Shown here piece after piece: positions 11,842-21,890 of a stretch of DNA of 64,000 bases. The stretch spans positions 930,001-994,000 of the forward strand of contig VTFK01000149.1 of NCBI GenBank assembly GCA_009617715.1. Direction: 5' to 3'. The notes under the pieces are model-generated. The model had not been told where the DNA came from. It did no database searches and worked only from the letters and a program-made list of their open reading frames with translations. The DNA is from Plectrocnemia conspersa (Eukaryota; Arthropoda; Insecta; Trichoptera; Polycentropodidae). The position numbers and the translations under genes are program-made. How positions within the stretch are numbered: the first letter of the stretch is position 1; the number at the start of each line of letters is the position of its first letter.

Positions 11842-12207
11842 AGGACGCCTACGCGCATACTGAAATTGAACCGAGTTACTCGTTCTATCTCAGTTTGCGA
11901 AACACCATATCATTATTTCTCTCACTCTCGTCACTTAACACGCGAGAGAGCGAAAGGGGAAGTATCTCACCGCTCGCGCTCGAAAGAGCAGCTCCGACTT
12001 CGGTCTCTTTGACTTCGGTTCTTTTGCCGACAATGTTCGGAAGCGCTCGAAGCTGTCCAAGTCGACTGAATTACCTCTACTTTAACTCCCGTTCTTGGTA
12101 TCCTCGGACAACTTCCGAGAGATTTTAGAGCGGGTAGAACCGAACTCGACCGAAGTAACCCACTATATTCTCCGACCTTGGCCAACTTCCAGAGAAGCAG
12201 GCATTAA
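11842..12207 (+). repeat. GC-richer dispersed repeat, copy 1 of 2
   Basis: This block of about 366 bp begins GGACGCCTACGCGCATACTG and ends GCAGGCATTAAA. A second copy lies in the same orientation at 14729-15111 with about 90% identity by eye, while the flanking DNA is unrelated. It is much richer in GC and CpG than its surroundings (for example ACGCGAGAGAGCGAAAG and CCGCTCGCGCTCGAAAGAGC). Open frames inside it (11827-12012, 11895-12128 and the opposite strand) are not consistent between the two copies, so I do not call it protein-coding. It has no TG...CA ends or poly-A tail. It may be an unclassified non-autonomous element or a piece of a larger transposon. Confidence 0.85.
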
Positions 12208-13739
12208 AGTTTATAAAGATATAGATAATATTTTTTATAAATCATTTCGTAGTTAGTGATTATTTTTATTTTTTACATAAGTTTGTAAAAATAAATTTCA
12301 TTGAATCAATTCAAGGACTTATTTATAAAATTTATTTATAATAAATTAAAATATGAAAATTTAGAGGACTTATTTATTGTAGTATCGAATTTCTATTTTA
12401 GTTTTTAAACAGCATTTGCGTATTTTTTGCATGCATGAACGAAGCATGTTAACATAACAAGCGATATTTTTATTTACTTTTGTAGCTCATCACAAAAGCT
12501 TAATTACCAATATTTTCATATCGATAATGAACTCTGAAAGAAACAATGTTTGCCTTATAATTTTATATAACACAGCATAATATTTAGAGCATCGTTATTA
12601 GCTAATAATACTTAAGTACCAGGGATATATAATATAAAATTAATTAAAAATACTACAAGTGAAAGGTCTCAAATGATTGATTATCAACTTTTTTTGAAAG
12701 CTTAATTATTTAAAAAAACAGGTTTAAAACATATCGACACAAAAAATTTAATGGACCTTAATAATATATATTACATTTTTTTATGTTGTTATGTTTAGAA
12801 TTTTTTTTAATATAATTTTATCTTTTAAATAAAATCATATCAGATGTAACAATTAAAATTATTTTTTTAAAGTGCAATGAATAGATTTTTAGCTGCTGTA
12901 TTTTTTTTCATGCTCACTAAATTGAAAAATTGTTATGTCATATTTAATTTAGAGTGTCATATTATAGTATTGATATACTGTGACGCGTTCAATCAATTTC
13001 AATTTGACGTTTTTTTGGCAATTCATCATATCTACGTGTGACAGTAAATCTTGAGAGAGTAATATGTCTAAACAAAATATATTTTTTTTGCAAACGTTAT
13101 ATTATATATTAACAGTTTTTTAAACATGATTTTTTGCTATTTTAATTTGTCATTCAAAATACTGGTTATTATTTCTACCATTCTATAAATTAGTAAACTT
13201 TCTAATAATGTTTTGTATGCAATACTATTTAATTTTGTGTTTGATTATCACTGAAATATATTTTTATTCATATAAAGCATGTTGGCTTATCTCTGTGAGT
13301 AATGAAATAATAATTTATTAATGGAATTTTTATTTCATTTAGAATTAAATATTGTAGTACTGCATATTTCAAAAGATATAAATAAACACAAATAGTAAGT
13401 AATTGTTATTCTAGCATAAAAAGGATTTATTATATATATTTCAATTTTTAAATTACCCTTTTCTAGATTAATTAATATTAAAATAACAAAGCAGAATAAC
13501 TTAGCATTGAATACAAAAATATTATATTATTTAAAATATATATTTTCAAGAAAGTAAAAGAAGTTTAATAATAGCTTAATTAATTTTGTTAATGAAAGTC
13601 CTTGGCATTTAACCAATAACAAAAATATATAATTTTTCAAGAAATTAAGTTAAGCGCCAGTTTAATTATTATTTAAAACAGCAAGCGTGAAAAAAAATAT
13701 TTTACATTTTTTACTCAAAATTTAACCAAATAACTTTTT

Positions 13740-13990
13740 GCGCTCGTTTCCAATCTTCGCGGAAACGAGGGATGGAGTGTAATGTCGTAGTGTCCCCTAG
13801 TGTAAAGTCGTAAAAAAATTATATTTGATTTTTTCATCCGAGTTTTCATACATGCTCTTATTATATCAACCGACCCTTCTGCTTGCGGGGATAATTGAAA
13901 ATATCACGCAGAAGAAAGAGGAGTAACAACTTAACTCCCGCGGGAGAGTGTATCTCCCGCGAAACATTCTGACAGATTCGACAGACGCCC
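13740..13990. other. GC-richer, hairpin-rich island in the intron
   Basis: A compositional island contains a perfect 9-bp hairpin (CTCGTTTCC...GGAAACGAG, about 13743-13769). It also contains a GTGTAATGTCGTAGTG/GTGTAAAGTCGTA near-repeat and a pair of CTCCCGCG-type motifs around 13935-13960. No open frame or known domain is visible. It may be a transposon remnant or a regulatory element. Confidence 0.4.
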
Positions 13991-14728
13991 TACACGTTTC
14001 TTGTTATTTTTATAAGAGAACGTGATGTGTGCAATAAGGTGAATTGCGTATTTTTGGCAAATATTTTTATACCTCTCTTTTTTTTCCTCTATTATATATT
14101 ACATACACACATACTTAACTACGCTATACAAATTGATAAATATAAGACGAAGTCGTAATATTATATTTTCAATACATGCAAACGTTAAAATCTATACTTA
14201 AACCTATATGGTGATAGATTTATATGCTTATTGTATAATAATGTTTACAAATTTATGACTAAAAAATTAAACATGATTTTAAGAACAGATTTATTTTATG
14301 GTCCTCAAACAAACGCAAATAATCGATTTGTTGACTATATTATGTAGGTCCTTATCAATGCCTTTACTAATTTACTTAAGAATTATAATTTTTATTTAGT
14401 TTTACTATATATGCACAAAAAAATATTAACTAATATTAAAATTTATCAAAGTGAATAAAATTATATATTTCAAATATAAGTTAAAATTTACTGGTAAAAA
14501 TATGTATTTAATAGCCATAGTGTATCAAAAGGTTAAAAAAATATTTTTCCTGTGATACCATCGTCTATCTAAGTTTAGAAATCATATTGGTAAATTTGTT
14601 TACTGCTGCACAAACTATTTCAGTGGAATTGCCCTCAAAAATTCTCTGAAATTGCATAGCCACGAAATGCGACATCTGCCTATACTTCCTCTTTTACTCA
14701 TTTCCCTCTAGATGATAAGTTGACTTAC

Positions 14729-15111
14729 GGACGCCTACGCGCATACTGAAATTGAACCGAATTACTCGTTCTATCTCAGTTGGCGAAACACGATATCATT
14801 ATCTCTCTCACTCTCGTTACTTAGCACGCGAAAGATCGAAAGAGGAAGTGTCACACCACTCGCGCTCGAAAGAGCAGCTCCGACTTCGGTACCTTTGACT
14901 TCGGTCCTTTTGCCGACAATGTTCGGAAGCGCTCGAAGCAGGCCAAGTCGACTGAATTACCCCCACTATACCTCCCGTTCTTGGTAAACTCAAACAACTT
15001 CCGAGAGATTTTAGAGCGGACAGAACCGAACTCGACCGAAGTAACCCAATATATTCTCCGTCCTTGGCCAACCTTGACCAACTTCCAGAGAGTGTAGTGC
15101 AGGCATTAAAA
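14729..15111 (+). repeat. GC-richer dispersed repeat, copy 2 of 2
   Basis: This is the second copy of the repeat at 11842-12207, in direct orientation and starting with the same 30 or so bases. It differs by scattered substitutions, mainly in the central third, and by a short duplication of a GCCAACCTTGACCAACTTCC-type stretch near its end (about 15066-15085). It ends GCAGGCATTAAAA. The copies are 2.5 kb apart. The divergence, about one base in ten, argues against a very recent local duplication. The open frames on both strands inside it are not shared intact by copy 1. Confidence 0.85.
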
Positions 15112-15824
15112 TAAACTTGCACGTTCTTAGCTAATGATAGGTCACGATTAGAGATTTTCTTGCCGTTTTTATTCTAGCTCTTACTTTTCGAGATGAGTCT
15201 TGTTTTCTATTCATCCATATACTCAAGTATATGTATTATGTTTAAAATAATAATTTAGTGTTACGAAAGTTTATCTTCAGACCATGATTATTACTTGCCT
15301 CGTTTACCTCTTTACCGGTATTTGAAGTTCACTGGTATTATCTGTAATTATTAATGTATCATCCACAAATTTATTAAAAATTTAATACTTAATCTCTCAG
15401 CTAGAGTTTCTTGAAATATTAATTCGAAGTACATGATATATTACAAAGATGCTAAGATGCACCATTGTCGTACACCACGTCTTATTTGGACATATTCACT
15501 AAATTTATTTTTAATCTTAAGATTTCCTAATATTTGACGTCGTTTAAAGAATTTTAAAAATAAAATAAAAAGTACTGGTTACATAGGCGAGTCAGTTAGC
15601 ATAGATAATTGAAGATGTTCTAAAACCCAAAACTGAAATTTTTCGAAAATAGTTAAAAAAATGCTTAGCTTCATACAACTTTCTGTGACGCTTTTAAAAG
15701 AAAGGCGCTGAGATAAAAAAAACGGATTATAACATAATATCCGCATGTAAAGATACTATCTGAACTTTTTCGACTTTAATAAAATACTTGATTCCAAGTT
15801 ATAGATCTTGATTCAAGAATAATG

Positions 15825-16360
15825 CTAAGTAAAGTTGCATTGAGGACACGAATAACAGACAAATCGACAAAGTGAAGCTCGTTCCTTATATAACAAAGAC
15901 GAGCATCTTGAAAGTTGTTTACTTGTATATAGAATATCCACTTGCTCGCAAAAGTTCTTTAGTCGAAGTTCTTTAGTCGAAGTAAAAACGCTCCTGTTGC
16001 GATCGTATAAATATTCTAATGGTGAATTTGTTGGGGGAAATATTACAATATGGAAATCTCCGACACTAAAAGGTAAACGTTTCACGGAATCCCATCTCCA
16101 CAAATAATCTAAATAACTCTGTAGAGAGAGAGAGTGAGAGTTTTCATGTATCTTAAATCATTAGCATACAATATGTAATTGTCGTATTTATGTCATTAAT
16201 AAATAACGAGATGAGCAAAGATCCTTGAGGAACACTCGAAAGGGTGAAATAATTATCTACGATCGCTCAAATAAATATTTACGTAAGATCATCTTAACAA
16301 GCAAGACCCGACAATTTTCACACTAATAACCCAGGACAAAATTTGTCGAAAGCTTTATAA
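15825..16360 (-). pseudogene. Antisense LINE (Jockey/R1-like) reverse-transcriptase relic, copy 2
   Basis: On the minus strand this holds a larger piece of the family seen at 10.85-11.2 kb. Visible are KAFDKFCPGLLV (about 16330-16365), SVPQGSLLISLFINDI (about 16188-16238), and ILYANDLRYMK after a frame change (about 16144-16176). A further block in a continuous frame (16103 down to 15825) contains HIVIFPPTNSPLEY and YDRNRSV, matching the KCKIMTFSRTxxPLEYxYxIN region after the palm in Jockey-type enzymes. The catalytic YADD reads YAND and several frameshifts and stops intervene, so it is dead. A short (AG)n run at about 16122-16138 interrupts it. Confidence 0.75.
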
Positions 16361-16792
16361 AATATTTTAACATTATTTTTTTATAAAATAATTAATTTTA
16401 CTAACACACGTTTTAAATTTATAACCATTTTCATGTTTAAAATTTTTTATTTAATAAAATTTAATAAAAATATAGAATAACATTTGTGCTTAAAAAAATT
16501 AAGGTAAAAAAACTAAGTAAAACCTTTTACAATTGAAGTGGAAAAAAAATTAAAGTACATTTACCTAAAGCCACAAACCATTGGTATGTGGTCTTCAGAT
16601 TTCAAAGCAATGTATGCTTTGGTATTTTGTGCTTAAATTCCAATTTAAAGTTGTTTTTATCGTAGTCTCCGATACTCGAGATTAGTATGTTATTGTAAAT
16701 ACGCGTAATATTTCGCGTATTAACAATAAAATAACACGATGTCCTTTGATTGTTGGTATTTAATGCTTTTTATGATTTTTTTAAAAATAATA

Positions 16793-16912
16793 CTGAATAG
16801 CGTAGTCCGTAACGTCTCAGACTAGTAACCCTGAAGTTGCGGGTTCGTGCCCCGGCAGTGGCACTCGAATTTTTATTTATAAAAATGCGATATTAATAAA
16901 AAAAAAATGGTC
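16793..16912 (+). mobile_element. tRNA-derived SINE relic
   Basis: The sequence shows tRNA-like internal promoter elements: an A-box-like TAGTCCGTAACG (about 16803-16814) and a B-box-like GGGTTCGTGCCCC (16841-16853). Their spacing is suitable, with an anticodon-arm-like TCAG...CTGA between. It is followed by an AT-rich body and an A-run (about 16898-16907). The acceptor ends do not pair into a proper cloverleaf and the B box departs from GGTTCGANTCC, so I call it a SINE head and not a tRNA gene. RNA polymerase III would have been the transcribing enzyme. Confidence 0.5.
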
Positions 16913-18076
16913 CAAGCTGCAGTGACATCTATTAATTATAATTTGTTTAGCACATAATTTATAATTTATATATCATCGATTCCCATACTTTCAGTCTGGT
17001 AGTCAAAACTTAGTTGTAGGTATTCATTATGTCTGATTGACTTATACTCAGTAGATACAGTAACGCATTGAGCTAATGCCTGTCTGGCTACAAGGAAAGA
17101 TTTATTAAAGCATAAATAAAAAAGTGTGTAACATTTTATTTTTATTGATTTATTTTGGGTGACTTGCAATTTAAAAATAAATACCTCACATGTGTTAAGA
17201 GATGCCTGATTAAATTTTTATTAAGTATATATTTTTTAACGCTCTTTGTAAGCTTTTTTTATTAAATGTCGGTCTAAGGGCCGCAATGGCGACAAATCAT
17301 TGAAAGCAACGTACTTATAAAATTTTATCTTGGCGTCCAGATATAAACTCCGGTATATAATATTGCCCTTTTTACTTTGAAGAGGCGGTGACAAAGTTTA
17401 TCTATGTTTCGTAAATATAATTGATTCTGTTTTATTTTAGTTTTACATATCTCAAAATATTTATTTTATTTTTTCAAAGACTTTGAATATAATTTAATTT
17501 TCACTTATCTTATTACGTAGTTTTTTATGACAAATAATTATGTTCCGCCTTTATGTGACTCAAATGCTTATAATTTAATTTATAACATGTTTTAAATCTA
17601 TATACTGCACAGTAATTGAAACGGGAAAATTTGCAGAAAATGACATAGCTTTATTTCAGATATGAAACAATACTTTTTCAAACCGGATTTGCGCACAGGA
17701 ATAGATACATTTCTATTGAAAAACGAGTTCAATACAATCAGCTCATATATAGTCTATATGCTGTATTTTAATAATAAAAAAGTGATCTTTTTAAAACTAA
17801 TTAAAACTATATAGTATTATTAAAAAATTAGGTTATAATGTCTGAATTTATTGTATTCGCTGGAATATGTCATTAGTTAGTAGTTTTTAAATTGTATATC
17901 CACATTTCAACGATTGTTCTAATTGAATATCTCTCTTCGCAATTAATAACTTTGCATAAGTGATTAAATTAGCTAGAAAACCTCTTTTTTTAGCAGATTA
18001 ATAGTAGATTAGCTTTTAAAATAATTATTTAAGCCACTTGTACCCTTACCATCTACTTTTATCGTTGCTTGCATAC

Positions 18077-18085
18077 ACTCGTACC
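18077..18085 (+). repeat. Left 9-bp target-site duplication (ACTCGTACC)
   Basis: ACTCGTACC immediately precedes the GGCA end of the large inverted-repeat element. The same nine bases occur immediately after its TGCC end at 21135-21143. A perfect 9-bp direct repeat exactly at both outer boundaries is the expected footprint of transposition and fixes the element limits. Confidence 0.8.
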
Positions 18086-18610
18086 GGCAACGTCACTAAT
18101 GAGCGCGGACAAATAGGCGTGCGTCAAAAACGCGCTGCCTTATAAGCGCTGCGTCATAAGAGCGTTTACCAAAGTAGCGCTGTAACAAAATAGCGTGTGT
18201 CAAATGCGCAGACAGCCATATGAGCGTTTGACAAAAGAGAGCACGTCATAAGAGCGCAAAAATACTTGGAGAATATCAAGTAATGAATATTTTAGGAACT
18301 AGGTATAAAAAATATATGTAAATTGTGAGAAATTTAAAAAAATAAAAATTCACGAGATATAAGTGGTAAAATTAGTGTTTTATGTGCCAGAGCGTAATGA
18401 CGATTTAAATGATTAGTCAATGAAAACATTATTATTTATTAATTATTACATACATTCGAAAGTATGGCTTCCCATCCCCATACGTACGATATACATATAT
18501 TTTTACTAAAATGAAACGCTGATTTTGAATTTATCATTACATTTGTTCTGTAATATTTCATTAAATTGACAAATAATTATCAACTCGACTTGGCAGGTAT
18601 ACAAAGGTCG
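18086..18610 (+). repeat. Left terminal inverted repeat of the 3.05 kb element
   Basis: The arm is about 525 bp. Its outer part carries about ten repeats of a roughly 15-bp motif of the form TCAWAAKAGCG (for example GTCATAAGAGCG and AACAAAATAGCG), probably transposase-binding sites. Its inner part is an AT-rich unique stretch containing the palindrome-like AAAGGTCGTCCGACCTTT just inside the arm (about 18604-18621). Differences from the right arm are scattered substitutions and small gaps, strongest in the terminal 60 bp. Confidence 0.85.
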
Positions 18611-19406
18611 TCCGACCTTTTTTTTCATTTATTTTAGACAACTACATTTTATCGTGAAAGTCGAAAACAAGCACAATATAAATTTTAAGAGTTAAGTGTA
18701 AGATAAAAAAATAATCTGAAAATAAATGTGATTGCAAAGGGGTAAAACATTATCATTATCATATTATATAATTATCAAAAAGGAAGTTACCTATGATATT
18801 TTAAATACCTAATTGTTTTAAACACTTTACAAAAAAAATTCACCGCTGTCCAGGTGCATAACAATGCATGACATTGGTGAATGACACGGACGATACGCAA
18901 TTGTTTAAAATTATTTTTACGATATTAAAACTAAAGTAGTAATTGGTGAATCAGTATGATTTTTTTTAAATACTTTTTTAGTCTGATATTTAGTTTTAAT
19001 GTGTTATTCCTAGAGACTTTAATTTTGGGCGATTACGATAAAAGTATTTTTTTGTGAATTTCGTGCTTTGTCCATTTCAAAACGGGTAGTATTTATACAA
19101 ATTGAACAGTTAGAAAAAAATAGTAATCTGTCTAATATTCTAATACTTTGTTCGGGTCCTTGCCTTTTTACCTGGCTATCGATATCATATTTTTTCCCTT
19201 ATGTTACATATTTGTTAAGCTTCAAAAACTACTTGGCGGCACGCACATTTAGAAACTGTTATAGATTAAATTGTTATCTATAAAGAAGATTAATCCTTAT
19301 AGATAGTTGTAAGTCACTCGTGGTATTTTTTTTTATACTTTTCAAAGACGCAACGAAACTTTTTGCGAACGTTTTCATTCAAAATTCAAAAGTATACTGA
19401 GCACTA

Positions 19407-19905
19407 TTATATTTATATATAACTAGCCTATTTAGCTTTAAATAGATAACTGTAAAATGCAATTTTTGTGAATTACTAAAGTTTATTCTCACACTAATTT
19501 CCAAGGCTCAAAACATAAAACAATTTCGCGATAAGAGCCAAATCCACGATAAACATTTATCAGCGCTATTTCTTGGTTATTATATTTAGATATAACTACC
19601 TTATCCAGTTTAAAATAGATAACGGTAAAATATGCGATTTTTGGAAATTCCAAAAGATTGTTCTCACAGTAATTTATAAGTCGCAAAATATAAAAAAATC
19701 GCATAAATGGCAAACTCCACGATAAACACTTATCAGCGCAAGTTCTGTGTTTTTATATTTCTATATAACTATCCTATCTAATTTTAAATAGATAACTGTA
19801 AAATATCCGATTTTTGGAAATTCCAAAAGTTTGTTCTCACAGTAGTTTCCAAGGCTCAAAACATAAAAAAAATTCGCGTAAGGGCCCACTATAAACATTT
19901 ATCAG
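19407..19905. repeat. Three tandem 173-bp repeats in the element core
   Basis: Units begin at 19407, 19580 and 19753 with TTATATTT(A/C)TATATAACTA-like sequence. Each contains AAATAGATAACTGTAAAAT, a GATTTTTGGAAATTCC-like block, CTCAAAACATAAAA and a terminal AAACA(T/C)TTATCAG. The third unit is cut at about 19905. The open frame on the minus strand at 19489-19713 is only the repeat read in one frame, not a gene. Tandem core repeats are common in non-autonomous elements. Confidence 0.9.
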
Positions 19906-20546
19906 GTAGGTATTTATAATAAAATTACCGACTTAAGCCTAAGTGTTTTATGATATCGGGTAACTCTCTTAAATTCTTGAATAAAAAAATCAAACTGTTT
20001 AAGTGATATTTTATGATTAAATATGCACAAATAATAAGTAAATATTTACATATATCTTATGTATGTATATTATATTTTGTTTAGACCGAATAATGTTTTT
20101 ATCTTTCAATTCTTTTCTAAAAAATATTACTTATATTTTTGTATGTACGTATATATATATATATATTTTAATATGTATTAAATTATGTTAATTATTTAAT
20201 TAATTATAAGATCATGATTTGCATCACATTTATTTGTAATGCATTTTTATTGTATCGCCCAAAAGACCATCGCCCATTTTGACCGATTGAATTGCCTCTA
20301 TAGTATGTATGTATACTAAACACAATAATTCATTAAAATACTAAATTAACCTAAATTTTCGATATACAACATATGTCATATGTGTATGATTAATGATAGA
20401 ATGATGTTCTTACAGTTTAATATATAAAACAATAATCGTTTAATTAACTGAAATATATTATATAATATTCGTACTTAGTTGTTATTCGAGATAGAGTGTA
20501 GTCATATAAAATATAATATATACCCAAAAACCAACCAACTGTTTAT

Positions 20547-20593
20547 CGTCAAATAGCAAAAAAAGGTATGGCGTCAAATAGCAAAAAAAAGGT
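20547..20593. repeat. Short direct repeat (CGTCAAATAGC plus A-run), two units
   Basis: CGTCAAATAGC, an A-run and GGT occur twice at a 25-bp period, just inside the right inverted arm. The GTCAAATAGC core resembles the subterminal motifs of the arms, so this may be an internal extension of the same binding-site array. Confidence 0.8.
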
Positions 20594-21134
20594 CTATACC
20601 TGCCCTAAACTTTATGCATTCATTGCAGGTAGAGTAGATATATATTTGTCAATTTAATGAAACACTACCGAACAAATCTAATGATAAATTTAAAATCAGC
20701 GTTTCATTTTAGTACAAAATATATGTATATCGTACGTATGGGGATGGGAAGCCATACTTTCGAATGTACGTAATAATTAATAAATAATAATGTTTTCATT
20801 GACTAATCATTTTAATCGTCATTACGCTCTGGCACATAAAATACTAATTTTACCGCCTATATCTTGTGAATTTTAATTCCTTGTAAATTTCTCACAATTT
20901 ACTTATATTTTATATACCTAATTCCTAAAATATTCATTACTTGATATTCTCCAAGTATTTTTGCGCTCTTTTGACGTGCGCTCTTTTTTAAAGCGCTCAT
21001 ATGACTCTCTGCGCATTTGACGCACGCTATTTTGTTACAGCGCTACTTTGGTCAACGCTCTTATGACGCAGCGCTTATAATGCAGCGCTTATATGACGGC
21101 GCTCATTTGACGCACGCTCTTTTGACCAGCTGCC
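20590..21134 (-). repeat. Right terminal inverted repeat of the 3.05 kb element
   Basis: This is the reverse complement of the left arm. Its outer 190 bp holds about eleven AGCG-containing motifs at 14-17 bp spacing and ends in TTTTGACCAGCTGCC. A small insertion near 20610-20640 distinguishes its inner part from the left arm. The next nine bases, 21135-21143, repeat the target-site duplication. Confidence 0.85.
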
Positions 21135-21143
21135 ACTCGTACC
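21135..21143 (+). repeat. Right 9-bp target-site duplication (ACTCGTACC)
   Basis: This is identical to 18077-18085 and directly abuts the TGCC end. An ancestral empty site would carry ACTCGTACC once, between CATAC on the left and ATCTATATTGGG on the right. Confidence 0.8.
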
Positions 21144-21448
21144 ATCTATATTGGGATTTAAATAAATGAAAAACTTCCTTTTTAATGGCTAAAAATACGA
21201 TACAGTGTGTCAGTATTATTCATATTATTGTGCCCGAAAAGAATGGCGTTGTTAGTTGACAATGCAGTAAAACACAAATATATAACTATATGTCCAAAAG
21301 CAGTACACTATAAAGCTTATACGTATTTATTGGTATAGACTCTTTATTTATTTATATATTCTCTTAAATCATTGTACTAAATTTTATAATACATTCACTT
21401 TACAGTATACTTATACGTTAATCTTGTCGATATTTCATTTTACTTTAT

Positions 21449-21890
21449 CTATATTATAATAAAAAGTGGGTGGCTCTTGCAGAGCTTGCGATTTATTTTC
21501 GCCAATAAATGGAAAAACTGTATGTGCGGTTGTTATCAGCTGAAAATTTATTCAGCTGCTGGAACCGAGCGTGATAATTTCGTGATGCGATGCCAACGTT
21601 TAATGTTACCACGTAAACACACATTTTTTATCGCAAAACCCTTCGTGCACGGCGAAAATCCTACTCACTTTTATTGTGCTCTTTTTTAATAAATGTCGCT
21701 TTCGGTATGTGACGTACACGCAATCAACCCTTTAGTGGCTTCGTGTGTATTACACATACGTATAAAAGGGTACTATTGTATTATATATAATAATATTGTA
21801 TGTTTCTCTATCTACACATCAGATACAAATCATTATGTACTAGTTTGCTGAATAAACTTTGTGTTTGAAATTATTATTCAACATTGAATT
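21449..21890 (+). mobile_element. Unclassified transposon-like segment (Helitron- or LTR-like)
   Basis: A compositionally distinct stretch follows the inverted-repeat element. It starts TCTATATTATAATAAAAAGT, which resembles some Helitron 5' ends. It contains a TATA-box-like TATAAAAGGG at about 21761-21770 and an AATAAA signal at about 21852-21857, which would instead suit a solo LTR. The open frame 21477-21689 has no domain I recognise. I cannot separate these possibilities, and it may not be one element. Confidence 0.25.

Larger units (their letters stand above)
18086..21134. mobile_element. 3.05 kb non-autonomous Mutator-like/foldback DNA transposon with about 0.5 kb inverted arms
   Basis: The element is bounded by GGCA...TGCC and by perfect 9-bp flanking duplications. 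The left arm (18086-about 18610) is the reverse complement of the right arm (about 20590-21134). The alignment is long and mostly ungapped through the middle, with shared blocks such as AAAATACTTGGAGAATATCA, CATTACGCTCTGGCACATAA (right-arm sense) and GGGGATGGGAAGCCATAC. The outer about 190 bp of each arm is an array of short AGCG-containing motifs. The core (about 18.6-20.6 kb) is AT-rich, contains three 173-bp tandem repeats and has no transposase-like reading frame. Long inverted arms plus a 9-bp duplication fit Mutator-like elements; foldback-type elements are the main alternative. It depends on a transposase supplied elsewhere. Confidence 0.85.

Noticed and set aside
11827..12185. Overlapping open frames on both strands as genes
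   Set aside because: They lie inside the dispersed repeat and are not preserved intact in its second copy at 14.7 kb. High GC reduces stop codons by composition.
11842..15111. The two direct repeats as LTRs of one 3.3 kb retrotransposon
   Set aside because: The copies lack TG...CA ends, no primer-binding site or polypurine tract is evident next to them, there is no gag/pol-like frame between them, and about 10% divergence with unrelated flanks does not suit a paired-LTR insertion.
16793..16870. A tRNA gene
   Set aside because: The B box and A box are present, but the acceptor stem does not pair and the T arm departs from the consensus. The A-rich tail points to a SINE.
19489..19713. Minus-strand open frame of 74 codons
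   Set aside because: It spans the 173-bp tandem repeats and is explained by them.
20140..20166. CRISPR-like or satellite array in AT repeats
   Set aside because: Only simple TA runs; there is no repeat-spacer structure anywhere in the window.
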